This document shows, piece after piece, positions 21,358 through 31,928 of a stretch of 64,000 nucleotides of DNA. The notes under the pieces are model-generated. The model made no database searches, was not told the origin of the DNA, and saw only the letters and a program-made list of their open reading frames with translations. Made by a program: the position numbers and the translations under genes. The DNA comes from Candidozyma auris (taxonomy: Eukaryota > Ascomycota > Pichiomycetes > Serinales > Metschnikowiaceae): assembly GCF_003013715.1 (NCBI RefSeq), contig NC_072816.1, forward strand, positions 62,001 through 126,000, in the 5' to 3' direction. Numbering within the stretch: the first letter of the stretch is position 1; each line of letters begins with the position of its first letter.

Positions 21358-23973
21358 ATGTCTCTACGAAACTTGACTACCAGAGTTGGCTTATTGAGAC
21401 GCCCGGTATCAATTGGTGTACCAATTTACAAAAAGTTACCCCTCAATGGCAAAAGGTGGGCTTCAGACGTGGAGAGCTTCAAGTCTGAGACATGTGAGAA
21501 CGACACAGATAACTCCTATGAGGCCACAGGGGTGATTGACTACAAAAAGCAGCACGAGGTGCTTATTTTCTTCGATAATATATACCCACGCTGGCTTGCA
21601 AAGCTCGAGTACAAGAGCTTCATACAGCCCTTTCGGTGGCTTCAGAAACGCTTGGGGGATGAGGCACTTACTGAGAGGTTGGTCCTGATGGTCGCTGATG
21701 GAGACCACCCACTTCCAAAAGAGACGTGTGTGACACAGGTGGCGCCTCTCATCAGAGACGGCGGTGTATTTGTGAAGTTTGTGGTACCTCCCAACTCCAC
21801 ACCTAAGGAGCTTACTCAAAGGTTGGAGAACAACATCAAAAGAAATAGACAGAAGCGGTCAAACCCCATCAAAGACCTCTACGGCTTCTGGAAGCCGCCT
21901 CCTCGTGCGTATCAAGTGAAAGGTACGCCATGGATTGAGGACTTGAGTAGGTTTCCTTCCCCAAAGCTCAAGGTGAAATTCCAGGGCGACCCTCTCACAG
22001 AGGAAGAGTTGTACCTTTTGTTCAGGAGGTACGGTCAAATCAAGGATATTGTGCCCGCAAGCTCAAGCACGCCTTATGCTACAGTTGTGTTTCGATACAC
22101 TGACTCGTGTATTCGTGCAAAGAACTGTGTTACCGGTCTTACATACAACAACGGGAAGCTGACGTTGCATTTGCAATATATCCCAGTTGAAAGAGTGAAT
22201 TACGTGGCGAATATGATCAACAACCATCAAAGAATCGCTATCCCTATTATTCTTGCCATCTTGGCAACAATTGCAGTGTTGATCTTCGAGCCTATCCGGG
22301 AGCAATTCATCAAATTCAAGATCAACCATCGCTCTTGGAATGGTCATAAAGATCACTGGTTAGTAAAGATGTTCTATGTTCCTTACAGAACGCTTGCCAA
22401 CTGGATCACTGACACCACTACCTTCATCGACGACTCAATTGGCTCTTTCACTGGAGACAGAAAGGCTTCCCTGGAAGATATGTCATTGGTGGATCTTCAA
22501 TCCAACATGTTCTTGCAAGAGCGTTCAGACAAAGCTAACGATTTGAAGATGTGGCTCTACGAGAATGCCAACACATTCATTATCGTACGGGGTCCAAGAG
22601 GATCCGGGAAGCGTGAATTCGTTGTAGAGAACGCCTTGAGCAAGCAAGATGAAATCGGACGTAGGGTCCTTGAGCTTGATTGTGCTACCATGGTGAAAGC
22701 TAGAAGTGACAAAGCTTTTCTCAAGAGCGCTGCTTCTCAGCTTGGCTACTTTCCTATCTTCACATGGACAAATTCGATCTCACAGTTTGTTGACTTGGGT
22801 GTGCAAGGTTTGACGGGCCAGAAGTCAGGCTTGAGCGAATCAAAGGAAACACAATTCAAGAACATGTTGCAGTTGACCGCATCTGCCATCAGGAAGGTTG
22901 CTCTTGCTGACTTTGAATCGTACAAGGCCGAGGTCAAGAAGCAGAGAAAAGCAAAGCTGAACGCTGACAGTGATGCTTCGTTTGACAACGAATCTGTGGA
23001 CTTAAGGGAAGATGACTATCTTCAACTGCACCCCAAGGTCAAGCCAGTTATTGTCGTTGAAAATTTCCTTAGAAAGTCTGAGTCATCCAATGACTTCATC
23101 TATAAACTGATTGCTGATTGGGCTGCTCAGCTTATTCAAAGTAACACCGCACATGTTATCTTCATCACTCTGGATGCTAGCAGCACGACTCACTTGACAG
23201 CTGCCCTCCCCAATCAGGTGTTCAAGACAGTGTCATTGGCTGACGCTTCCATGCAGAGTGCTAAGCACTATGTCATGAGTCAGTTGAAGGACATGGAATT
23301 GAGATCGCTGATCGATCATTGCTTGGTTCCTATTGGAGGAAGAATGTTGGATCTTCAAGCTTTCGTGAGACGTGTGCGATCAGGCGAGCTGGCTGATGAC
23401 GCTCTACATCAAATGGTGAGCCAGGCCGCCGAACAGATCACGACTTTCTTTTTGAACGTCTCGCCCAACTCAGGTGAAATCAATTGGAGTACCGACCAGA
23501 TCTGGGCACTCATGAGACACCTTGCTGACAGGGATCTGGTGTCGTTTGCAGAGTTGGCTAAGTCCCCACTATTTGGGGACAATCACGACACCATTAGCAC
23601 TTTGCAGGTCTTAGAGAAAAACGACCTAATTCTTCTTCAAAGAGACAAGGGTATTGTTAGCACAATTACAACAGGCAGGCCGTTGTACAAAGCTGCATTC
23701 AAGACTCTCGTGGAAGATAAAGCAATTTTCAAATTGTACGAATCACGTTTAATAAGAAGTTTGATCAAGTTGGAGAATGCAAAGATTGCTCAGTTGGAAG
23801 ATGAGATTAGCAAGATCTCAGAAGCGGTTGGGTCAGACTGGTTTAAGGATAGACTCAACTACGTCGAGTCAAAGATTAACGCAAGCACACAGGCTATTCG
23901 CCAATACGAAAATCAAATCAAGGAGGTTCTGAACATTGGAGTTGAAACCAAAAAGGGCTTCTTTGGATTCTGA
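21358..23973 (+). CDS. YME2: mitochondrial inner-membrane protein Yme2 (mitochondrial escape protein 2)
   Basis: 871 aa, close to S. cerevisiae Yme2 (850). The first 35 residues form an Arg-rich mitochondrial presequence. An RRM-like domain (about 195-285, KVKFQGDPLTEEELYLLFRRYGQ) faces the matrix. One membrane helix follows (about 290-312, IAIPIILAILATIAVLIF). A large RNA12 domain comes after it, with a P-loop-like RGPRGSGKREF near 410 and a C-terminal coiled coil. Loss of the yeast gene increases escape of mtDNA to the nucleus and alters nucleoid structure. The frame is intact over 2.6 kb. The 3' end is 23 bp from the convergent ULP1 stop. Confidence 0.93.
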   Translation: MSLRNLTTRVGLLRRPVSIGVPIYKKLPLNGKRWASDVESFKSETCENDTDNSYEATGVIDYKKQHEVLIFFDNIYPRWLAKLEYKSFIQPFRWLQKRLGDEALTERLVLMVADGDHPLPKETCVTQVAPLIRDGGVFVKFVVPPNSTPKELTQRLENNIKRNRQKRSNPIKDLYGFWKPPPRAYQVKGTPWIEDLSRFPSPKLKVKFQGDPLTEEELYLLFRRYGQIKDIVPASSSTPYATVVFRYTDSCIRAKNCVTGLTYNNGKLTLHLQYIPVERVNYVANMINNHQRIAIPIILAILATIAVLIFEPIREQFIKFKINHRSWNGHKDHWLVKMFYVPYRTLANWITDTTTFIDDSIGSFTGDRKASLEDMSLVDLQSNMFLQERSDKANDLKMWLYENANTFIIVRGPRGSGKREFVVENALSKQDEIGRRVLELDCATMVKARSDKAFLKSAASQLGYFPIFTWTNSISQFVDLGVQGLTGQKSGLSESKETQFKNMLQLTASAIRKVALADFESYKAEVKKQRKAKLNADSDASFDNESVDLREDDYLQLHPKVKPVIVVENFLRKSESSNDFIYKLIADWAAQLIQSNTAHVIFITLDASSTTHLTAALPNQVFKTVSLADASMQSAKHYVMSQLKDMELRSLIDHCLVPIGGRMLDLQAFVRRVRSGELADDALHQMVSQAAEQITTFFLNVSPNSGEINWSTDQIWALMRHLADRDLVSFAELAKSPLFGDNHDTISTLQVLEKNDLILLQRDKGIVSTITTGRPLYKAAFKTLVEDKAIFKLYESRLIRSLIKLENAKIAQLEDEISKISEAVGSDWFKDRLNYVESKINASTQAIRQYENQIKEVLNIGVETKKGFFGF

Positions 23974-23996
23974 AAATTAGTGCTATTATTATGTAT

Positions 23997-25475
23997 CTAA
24001 AGATGAGCGCTAGGCCCATGAGGGATGTCAAGCAATTTTTGCAGAATAATCTCATACGCCATTCTTCTCCGAATGTTCCTCATGTCTTGCTGGCTGAACC
24101 TGAGCGGCTGTTCTCCCGAGATGCACTTAGCAACTGTACATGTAAATACACCGCAATCGTAACCATTTTGCTGCTGAGGCGTCTTCTCGCCCGGTATTAG
24201 ATCATAAGCGACTTGAGGAAGCAGAAGCCTCTCTGCCTCTTTTGACATGTAAACTTGAAGAAGCTCTACGGCCGCAATATTTCCTCTGGATGCCAAGGAA
24301 TCAAAGTAACTGATCCTCTTTCTCCGGTTATCGATAACCGCGAGAGCCCAATGAGTGCCCATTATATTAATTGGCACGATGACTCTATCCTTTTCAAAGA
24401 CATTGATCTTTCTTCGTTTTGCCCATCTAGCTACTCCTTGGTAACCCTTCTGCTTCAAAGTGGTGTAGAAATGCGTTGTCCAGCAGTATACAGCTTTGTT
24501 TTGATCAGTGACCATATTCAAGTAAAAATCGATAATGTTATCGTTTAGCCATTGGCCATCCGCCAACGTGGAAAGATCTCTGACGGTCAAGTCAATTGAA
24601 AACGCAGATACAACTAGGACACTACCATTGCGAGTGCCCCAATACCTTTGAACGACTTCCAATTGATCTTTCGCCAATTCAGGAACGGCGGCTCTCGAGC
24701 TAGTGCGCTCAGTAGTGACAAGATCCTGGATTTTTCTTTGCTCTTCTCGAAGTATGCTCTTTACTGGAGGGAAACTTGCTAAAAGTGACTCTGTGAGAGT
24801 CTTGCGAGGCTCTGGAATAGGTTTGAATGGGTGGTAGAACTTATGAACAGCTATGTCATATTCATCAGTCGGTTTGGAAGGGGCAAAGAAGTCAGCCACG
24901 CTCTCGTCCTTATAGATATCAGAGTTGAGAAGCCTGTTGTTGAGGATAGTTGTTGAGTGCAGAATATGTTGAGCGTGCTCTTCTTCGGTGTTTCTTGGTT
25001 TAAAGCTGGATTTGCTTATAGCCAAAGACGTGCCATACTGAACGCAGTCATCAATTTCGCTACCAGAATCTATTTCAAACAACGACTCGTAAGGGTCAGG
25101 GTTTCGGACTTGAGAAGATCGAAGCTTCTTGATCTCAGGTTCATCAGAGACCGGCTCTATCGGTTGCACATCCATTGTGTTCTCAGCTGAAGGCAGCGGT
25201 AGAGGCTCACGTTCTTCGCCCAACAGAGGCTTTCTCTTTACTTTATCCACTAACGATTTAAAAAAAGCAATCACGAGAAGCGAGTAAGTTGTCTGGATGA
25301 GTGTGAGTATAGCATCTTTGGAAAACTTCTGGGGTTTCTGTTCAACGATTTCGGGCTCAGGTTCCGCTTCTTCGCGTAATAGGTCTATAGTGATGTCATT
25401 CTCGGTGAAGGAAGGGCGTGAAGGTGGCACATAGTGCTGTCTATTTCGGGTAGAGAGCGGGTCACCCAGAAGCAT
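23997..25475 (-). CDS. ULP1: SUMO-specific protease Ulp1
   Basis: 492 aa from the first ATG (25475); open codons upstream of it lack an ATG. A C48 cysteine protease that matures SUMO (Smt3) and removes it from targets, anchored at nuclear pores in yeast. The C-terminal catalytic domain shows the triad in order: His375 in GTHWALAV, Asp392 in YFDSL and Cys441 in NGYDCGVF. The oxyanion glutamine is in PQQQN (about 435). WLNDNIIDFYLNM is the family's substrate-binding start. The N-terminal half is poorly conserved and holds a helical hydrophobic stretch (LTLIQTTYSLLVIAFFKSL), likely for karyopherin or pore anchoring (inferred). The frame is intact. Confidence 0.94.
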   Translation of the reverse strand: MLLGDPLSTRNRQHYVPPSRPSFTENDITIDLLREEAEPEPEIVEQKPQKFSKDAILTLIQTTYSLLVIAFFKSLVDKVKRKPLLGEEREPLPLPSAENTMDVQPIEPVSDEPEIKKLRSSQVRNPDPYESLFEIDSGSEIDDCVQYGTSLAISKSSFKPRNTEEEHAQHILHSTTILNNRLLNSDIYKDESVADFFAPSKPTDEYDIAVHKFYHPFKPIPEPRKTLTESLLASFPPVKSILREEQRKIQDLVTTERTSSRAAVPELAKDQLEVVQRYWGTRNGSVLVVSAFSIDLTVRDLSTLADGQWLNDNIIDFYLNMVTDQNKAVYCWTTHFYTTLKQKGYQGVARWAKRRKINVFEKDRVIVPINIMGTHWALAVIDNRRKRISYFDSLASRGNIAAVELLQVYMSKEAERLLLPQVAYDLIPGEKTPQQQNGYDCGVFTCTVAKCISGEQPLRFSQQDMRNIRRRMAYEIILQKLLDIPHGPSAHL

Positions 25476-25950
25476 GGTTTTTGTGGAGAACTTCTGGTTA
25501 GGATGATCTTGATGTCGCGAAACGTAGTAGCAGTAGTAGCAGTGGTAGAGTTGCCTAAAAGAGCATTGGTGGGGGTTCAAACGTTACATTTGCGAGGACA
25601 AGTTACAGCTGATGCTAGGAATTTAAATCGTTCAACAAAAACTAAATTTGACTAAGGTCACTGGTTGGGTTAGCAAAATAGAAAAATTGGGTTTTTACTA
25701 GATGGTACTATGTTCAGCGAAGTATGCGCATTTGCAGCCATTCAGGAAGCGAGACCAGAAAGAACAAAAGCACAGGATGGATCTTAGAGAACTGTGGTTG
25801 AGCTTTGTTCAATGATATTACCTTGATGTAGACTATCACGTCTATGAAATAGACAGACAGTAGCTTACGATAATCAATTGAGGCTCTAATTTAAATAAGA
25901 GAAACAGGACAGTTCTCTCATTTCTCATAGATCTCTCAAAATTCTCTATC

Positions 25951-25976
25951 AAGTCGACAAGTCGACAAGTCGACAA
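25951..25976. repeat. short tandem repeat, AAGTCGAC x3
   Basis: Three back-to-back 8-bp units AAGTCGAC followed by AA, in non-coding DNA. Each unit contains a GTCGAC palindrome. Confidence 0.8.
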
Positions 25977-26480
25977 AGAAACTCCCGCCACGCATCAGGT
26001 GAAGTCAATTGCAGCCTTTGAAAAACAGGCCCACATAATTGAGACACCAGCTCTATTAGTTCAGAATTTAGTCAGCTCCACGCCTGGAACAGCCCATTGT
26101 CAGCTTGCCTTGTAGTATGAACCTGCTATATCCCGGTTGGAGCTCCTATTTCAGTTTCCCCATTATGATACGTAAGGCAAACAAATTTTTTATGTGAAGT
26201 CAGAGCAAGAAGAAAAGAATGTACAACAAAAGAATAAATCGAAAGAATCCTGATCGAATGCTCATGGTTAGCAGGAGTACTAGGCTACTGCATCGAATAG
26301 CGGTGCATCATTGATGACTGCTCCTGCATTGGGCCCATTCCGTCATCCCCCAGCCTTCACTAAAAAGCACCTCATTTTCCTTGTGAAGCTATTCAAATGG
26401 CCAATTAAGTCATTGAGTTCAACTTGTTGATTATTCGTCTCTTTCTGTTCAACAGTATCCAAAAAACACCAGTGTGGTGT

Positions 26481-26489
26481 CCCACGTGG
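26481..26489 (+). promoter_or_regulatory. Pho4-type site CACGTGGG (on minus) upstream of the VTC gene
   Basis: The sequence CCCACGTGG gives CACGTGGG on the minus strand, the high-affinity Pho4 core. It lies about 155 bp before the VTC ATG. In S. cerevisiae, VTC genes are induced by Pho4 under phosphate limitation, so this is a sensible control site. Use in this species is inferred. Confidence 0.6.
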
Positions 26490-26642
26490 TGCGTTATCTA
26501 CTATGGCCGGTAGTGCATAGGGCGCGAGCTTCACTACTGCTGCCATTCATATGAGGCTCATATTAATTGAATGGGTTCTCACCTCATTGTAGCCGATCAG
26601 CCGCCTTTTTATATATAAGAAGTCGACATTCCGCTTCTCAGT

Positions 26643-27359
26643 ATGGACGCCTCTTCGTCGAAAATGTTGTTTGGCAGCAAGCTCGAGCTGGAGATCTATC
26701 CACCTTGGAAGGAGCATTACATCAACTACCTCAGGTTGAAGAAGCTTTTGAAGGAAGGGGTGATTCTTCAGGATGCGTGGTCAGAGAAGGACGAAAAGGA
26801 CTTTGTTAGTGCATTAGACTCCGACTTGGAGAAGGTGTACTCATTTCAGAGCAACAAGTATGATGAGTTGAACGAGTACCTCGATGATCTACAAAAGGAG
26901 ACAGAGTCACCCGCGGCCAACTTTGACGTTCAGTCCTTTAGCAGCAAGTTGAATCTGATTTTGAACTTGACGCAGGAATTGAATAGATTTCAACGTTTGA
27001 ATTATACTGGGTTCATCAAGATCGTGAAGAAGCATGACCGGTTGCATCCCAAGTATTCGGTCAAGCCGATGTTGAACGTGCGTTTGAAGCTGTTGCCCTT
27101 TCACTCGGAGGATTACTCGCCTCTTTTGTTCAAGATCTCTGCGTTGTTTCAATTCTTGCGTGATAACTACGACGTGGACCAGTCTCTCTCGAAATTGAGC
27201 TCCTTCAATGACGACTCGGCTCCCGCAGACTACAACTCGTACAAGTTTTGGGTTCATCCGGACAACTTGATGGAAGTCAAGGCCATTATTTTGCGTCATC
27301 TTCCTGTTCTTGTGTACAACAACAAAAATAGGGAAAGTGCATACAACTACGATGACGAT

Positions 27360-27391
<32 letters not shown>

Positions 27392-29111
27392 TGGATTCAA
27401 GTTCTCCAGGAACGACCCTACAATTAACTGCTTGTACTTTGACAATGAGAACTTTGACTTGTACAATAACAAGCTTGTCAAAAGCCCTAATGCCAACACT
27501 CTTCGTATCAAATGGGTTGGCAAGTTAAGTAACAAGCCTCAAATTTCTTTGGAGAAGAAGAGCTTTGAAAAGAGCCTGGAAACATATGATGTCGATGAGA
27601 AAGTCACACTCAAGGAGAAGCATTTGGATAGTTTCATCCGTGGAAACTTTGACAAGCAGAAATACTTACGCAAGCTCTTGAAGAAGGGTGATTCCCCCGA
27701 AAAGGTTGAGGAGCTAGAAAAGCACATCGACTCCTTGTCAAAGTTCATCAAGGATAACCACGTTCAGCCATGTCTCCGTACCCAGTACAAGCGCACAGCG
27801 TTCCAGATTCCTGGTGACGACAAGGTACGTGTGGTTATCGATTCCGACATCTACTTCATCAGGGAAGATGCTTTCGATCAGCAGAGACCTATCAGAGATC
27901 CAACTAAGTGGCTCAGAACTGACATTGACTCCAAGGTCAACAACCCATTGTCTCTTTTGAGAAAAGGCGAGTTTGTGAGATTTCCTTACGCCGAGCTCGA
28001 AATCAAGATCAAGAACAGGAAGAAGGGAAGAAGACTTGTGTGGGTAGACGACTTAGTCCATTCGCATTTAATCAAGGAGATTCCTAACTTCTCTAAGTTT
28101 ATTCATGGCATAGCCTCGTTATTTTTGGAAGACGACAAGCTCGACAACATTCCCTTCTGGTTCAACGAATTGGAGTCTGACATGAAGGTTGATCCTCAAC
28201 AGGCTTATATTGACACCAGAGAGAAAATGGCGAAATTGCAAAGTGACGAGGAGAACTTAAAGAAGTTCAAGTCGATGTTAGCCAATTCCAGCTCTCCTGA
28301 CATCTCGGCTAGATCAAAGTCGTTCTCCGGCTCGCTTTTGGCAGCAGGGGAATTGAACAGAGAATCAGAGTCTAAAATAAGTGAAACTGGCGAAGGCACC
28401 TCACAGAAATCAAACATTCTACAGTCAGTTACTGAAAATGCAGTGTCAGAGCAAGACCAAACGCCTGTTTCTGGCGGCGACTTGGACCAGTCTTCTGATG
28501 ATGATTATGACGAGGATGATCATCGTAAAACACCAATTCAGAAGTTGTTGAGGTTGCCCAACACTTTTTCCAAGTTACTTGATGTCGACTCGGAGGAAGA
28601 AGAGATCGACTTGCCTGCTGGTGTTGTCAAGCCTGAGCAGTACATCAAGAATGCCGGCCCCTTGAGAATTGAGCCTAAGGTTTGGTTGGCTAACGAGCGT
28701 ACGTTCAACAGGTGGCTTCATGTTACCACTTTGTTGTCTACATTGACCTTTATCATCTACTCCTCAACAAGCAGGGCGAACTCCTCTAAATTGGCAGAAT
28801 ACCTTGCCTATATTTACTTTGCTTTGACTATATTCTCAGGCATCTGGGGTTACTACATCTTCATCAAAAGAAGAGGTATCATCATGGAGAGATCGTCTAA
28901 ACATTTGGACAATGTAATTGGGCCATTGGTGGTCGCCTTTGGCTTGATCTTTGGCCTCATCATTAATTTTGTTTACGGATTTCGTGCCATTGCACTGCAG
29001 AAGGCAGATGGGTTCACCGCTGCTGGGTTATCCGACGACTTCTACACTAAGAACCCCACACAAAAGAAGATCCTTGACATTGTATTCTATCTCGTGGGTG
29101 CACAGACCTGA
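26643..29111 (+). CDS. vacuolar transporter chaperone subunit, Vtc2/Vtc3 type
   Basis: 822 aa, close to S. cerevisiae Vtc3 (835) and Vtc2 (828). An N-terminal SPX domain (1 to about 185; LEIYPPWKEHYINYLRLKKLL, GFIKIVKKHDR) senses inositol pyrophosphate. The central VTC tunnel domain (about 200-560; LRTQYKRTAFQIPGDDKVRVVID) follows, then an acidic linker and three membrane helices (about 690-820, DUF202-like). The complex makes polyphosphate at the vacuole; Vtc4 is the catalytic subunit and Vtc2/3 are accessory. I cannot choose between Vtc2 and Vtc3. A run of 14 Asp codons lies at 27351-27392. A Pho4-type site is upstream. The frame is intact. Confidence 0.88.
27351..27392 (+). repeat. 14 consecutive Asp codons (GAT/GAC microsatellite)
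   Basis: A pure mix of GAT and GAC triplets encoding Asp14 inside the VTC protein, between the SPX and tunnel domains. Such tracts often vary in length between strains. Confidence 0.9.
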
Positions 29112-29197
29112 TCTGTACACCTATAATTTTGCATAAGCAATCCGTCAACGTGTTAATATACAATAAAAGAAACTATTTTTTAAAATCCTAAAGTGTA

Positions 29198-29209
29198 TTT
29201 GCAGCCACT
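29198..29209 (+). promoter_or_regulatory. recurrent motif TTTGCAGCCACT before RET3
   Basis: A good match to the window consensus, 111 bp before the RET3 ATG and in the 208-bp gap after the VTC gene, so it almost certainly belongs to RET3. Confidence 0.45.
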
Positions 29210-29319
29210 TGTAGCGCGTTATGATGTGGGACTGCATGCAGCGCACCATGGTTCACCGCCAAAGATACACCTTTACAAAACTCCCAAATCTCTAACCCAG
29301 CCCCTACAGCCTTCGTACA

Positions 29320-29877
29320 ATGTCACTCAACATATCGCTATACACAGTCACAGCGGCTTTAATATTGGGCAGTGAAGGCCAGAGGCTATTTGCTAAATAC
29401 TACCGTCCCAACGATCCCTCCCAGTCATACAAAACTGCCAACGAACAAGCAGCGTTCGAGAAGGCCCTTTACAACAAAATCAACAAACAGCACCAAGATG
29501 TGGTGTTGTATGATAATCATCTCATTACCTACAAGCAAAGCAACGATGTGATCGTAGTTCTTGTTGGTGCTTTAAACGAGAACGAGTCGATGCTTTATTC
29601 GTTAACAAATAATATCCACGAGGCGTTGCTGATTTTTTTGGACAACTCCTTAGACAAAACCACTGTGTTGCTGAAATATGATATGGTGTGCTTGTGCTTC
29701 GATGAGGCCATTGACGATGGTATCATCTTGGAGATCGACCCTGCCATCATTGTGAGTAGGGTGACCAAACCACCCACTAGCGACTACAACGTGCCTGTCA
29801 ACATTGACAAAGGTGTATTCAATGCATTATCCTTTGCGTCAAAGAAGATCCAGGAGAGGTTGCAGCAGGGTTTGTAA
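29320..29877 (+). CDS. RET3: COPI coat zeta subunit
   Basis: 185 aa, the expected length of zeta-COP. A longin/AP-small-chain fold member of the coatomer F-subcomplex, which coats Golgi-to-ER vesicles. The N-terminus SLYTVTAALILGSEGQRLFAKYY is the family hallmark. It is followed by YKQSNDVIVVLVGALNENESML and LLKYDMVCLCFDEAIDDGIIL, then a C-terminal helix. The frame is intact and intron-free, and the start is the only sensible ATG. Confidence 0.94.
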   Translation: MSLNISLYTVTAALILGSEGQRLFAKYYRPNDPSQSYKTANEQAAFEKALYNKINKQHQDVVLYDNHLITYKQSNDVIVVLVGALNENESMLYSLTNNIHEALLIFLDNSLDKTTVLLKYDMVCLCFDEAIDDGIILEIDPAIIVSRVTKPPTSDYNVPVNIDKGVFNALSFASKKIQERLQQGL

Positions 29878-30438
29878 TAAGTATGAAATGATCAATGTAC
29901 AAATAGAGGTAGAAACTTTGAAGAGGGATTGAAAATAAGATAACGTGATGAAATGCGCCTCCACAAACTGAGTGAAAACAAAGTGAGGAAGAGGCGATCC
30001 ATGTGTCGGTAAATAGACTTTAACCTGTTGAGAGACAATCGCGATATAGGGCTTCAGAAGTCCATCTGACAATTCTGAATTAGGCACTGAAAATTTATTT
30101 GTTTAGAGATGCTGAATAAAAATTCCAGGTGAAACTAAATCAATACTTCCAATTTCAAGCTTTACGTCTTCAGATGTAACCCAATAGACATATGCCCGTC
30201 TTGCGAACTCACACAGACTTTCCCAACAAGTATGAGGAGGCAAATCTCAATTCTTTATTTGGAGTGGGACGATTTAGGCCTTTTTACTCTTGTCATTGCA
30301 GATTTTTATATTTCATTACCTCTCTCTATCATAATTCAACTTCTTCCTACTACCACCTACAAGGGCACTGCACATACACATATCAACAACTTTAGTTACA
30401 ACCAACTCATCCTAACATCGTCCTCCCATACAGCGACC
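29878..30438. other. intergenic between RET3 and TAF3
   Basis: About 560 bp. The TAF3 frame stays open upstream to 30232 but reads like untranslated leader, and the conserved protein begins at ATG 30439. No other gene and no clear element seen. Confidence 0.6.
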
Positions 30439-31860
30439 ATGGAAGAGGCCTTCTTTTATGCTCTTCTCCGAATATCAATAGCGCAGATCCTAAAAGCATC
30501 GGGCTTCGACAAGTGCAAGCCGCTGACCCTCAATGCTGTCACCGACATCTACATCAAGCATTTTGAACTCGTTCTAAATAGCGCCAAGAAGTACGGCCAG
30601 GCCCGAACCCGGTGCACAAATGTGCTCGAGGCTCCTGACTTGGTCCAGGCGCTACTAGATGTTCAGTTGATCAAGCCACTGACTGGAGACAGCATTCTAG
30701 ATCCCAGAGATGCTGCGCAAGACCCACAAACAGAGTACAATGTGAAATCGCTAGAGCTGTTTGTGCGATGGCTACAGTTCAGCGACAGTTTTAGCTTGGC
30801 TAAACGCTTGAGTGAAGTACCCAGCTCTCAGTTGCGGAATTTGATGGAGAAGCGTAAAATCGATACCTCCTCTGAAACAGACCAGGAAAAGAAAAAACGA
30901 AGACTAAGAGAGAGACAGGAGTACTACAATCAACTAAAGCTGGGAGAAGATCCAGCAAACGCACAGTATGGCGGGATGCCTGAAGATCTCGAGGAAGCTG
31001 AGGTCACTGAAAATGATAAGCTCTCGTGGCTAGAGTACTTGGCAGAGAAAGGCGTGAAGTTGGGTCACAATCTTCAGTACATGAACACCGTCCTTCATGA
31101 TACAGTTCTTCCCATTCACAAGAATAGCAAATTTCACCCCTCTAAAGATGGTGAAGATGCATACAAAAAGTTTATCTCCCACGCTCAAAACAGCACAAGG
31201 AATGATCATGTTGTCGTAGGCATCCATGATGCCGACAACGACAATGGAACGGACGGCGCTGCTGTCATTCAGCCGTCTGAGAAATTGAAAGAGTCGCTTC
31301 CTTACAACATCAAATATCAAGATTCATTGTTGAACGATGATCTTCAGCAGTACATAGACTATGCTGAGAAATATGGATTTCCGGCCACACCAGTGTCTGC
31401 CAACTCGCCCAGCAGTATGGATGTGGACCAATCTGAAGAGAAAATGGTGTAACGAATACTGAGGATGGGGATCAGTCAGACAAAAGTTTGCAGTCTACGG
31501 ATCCAACAAGCACTATTCATGAGCACGAGAAGACACGAAGATGCTAGAGAGGACGAAGAGCCAGAAATGGAAAGTCAGCCTGCAGAATCGACAGGTGAAG
31601 GTAATGACGTATCAAAGTCGAAGACTACTGATAAAAGCAAGGTAGAAGACGAGGCACAGGTTGATCCTCAAGGTTCAAGTGAGGCTATCAAGGTAACGAA
31701 AGAACACACCAATGAAGAGAACACCACTGAAGCCGAGGCCAAGACAGATGTTGCTGAGGAAATTGTCAACCAGGATTTGTCAGAAAAGCATGAGATTGGC
31801 GATGTTAACCGAGGCAACAATAACAATGCTGAGTTAAAATCCGCAGATCAGCAATCATGA
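30439..31860 (+). CDS. TAF3: TFIID subunit Taf3 (two compensating frame breaks)
   Basis: The N-terminus EEAFFYALLRISIAQILKAS is the bromo-associated histone fold that pairs with Taf10 in TFIID, and matches yeast Taf3 (FYFALLRISMLQLLKAQGF). The conserved part ends near residue 80; the rest is acidic and charged. A TAA at 31450 seems to end the protein. One missing A in AAAA (31441-31444) instead opens an acidic frame (NGVTNTEDGDQSDKS). One extra base near 31527-31535 returns it to the original frame, which runs on as HEDAREDEEPEMES to 31860. Read this way it has about 473 aa, longer than S. cerevisiae Taf3 (353). If the TAA is real, it has 337 aa. No PHD finger is seen, as in other budding yeasts. 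Confidence 0.85.
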
Positions 31861-31928
31861 TATATATCAGAGAGCTTGCAGGCGAATTGCAACGTTCATT
31901 AAGAATTACATGCATAGGACAGGCGCGC

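Larger units (their letters stand above)
25476..26642. other. intergenic, divergent ULP1 / VTC promoter region
   Basis: About 1.2 kb. Holds one recurrent-motif copy (25731-25742, 256 bp from ULP1), a three-unit direct repeat of AAGTCGAC at 25951-25976 and a Pho4-type site at 26481-26489. A 67-codon minus-strand frame (26343-26546) overlies the Pho4 site, and I judge it accidental. Confidence 0.6.

Noticed and set aside
26343..26546. 67-codon minus-strand frame starting MAAVVKLAPYALPA
   Set aside because: It lies over the Pho4-type site in the VTC promoter, resembles no known family, and is short enough to be accidental.
29839..30087. 82-codon hydrophobic minus-strand frame overlapping the RET3 end
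   Set aside because: Antisense shadow plus 3' flank; no independent support.
31465..31860. Separate acidic 131-codon gene after TAF3
   Set aside because: It lies in the TAF3 frame and joins TAF3 by two opposite 1-nt changes; better seen as the TAF3 tail.
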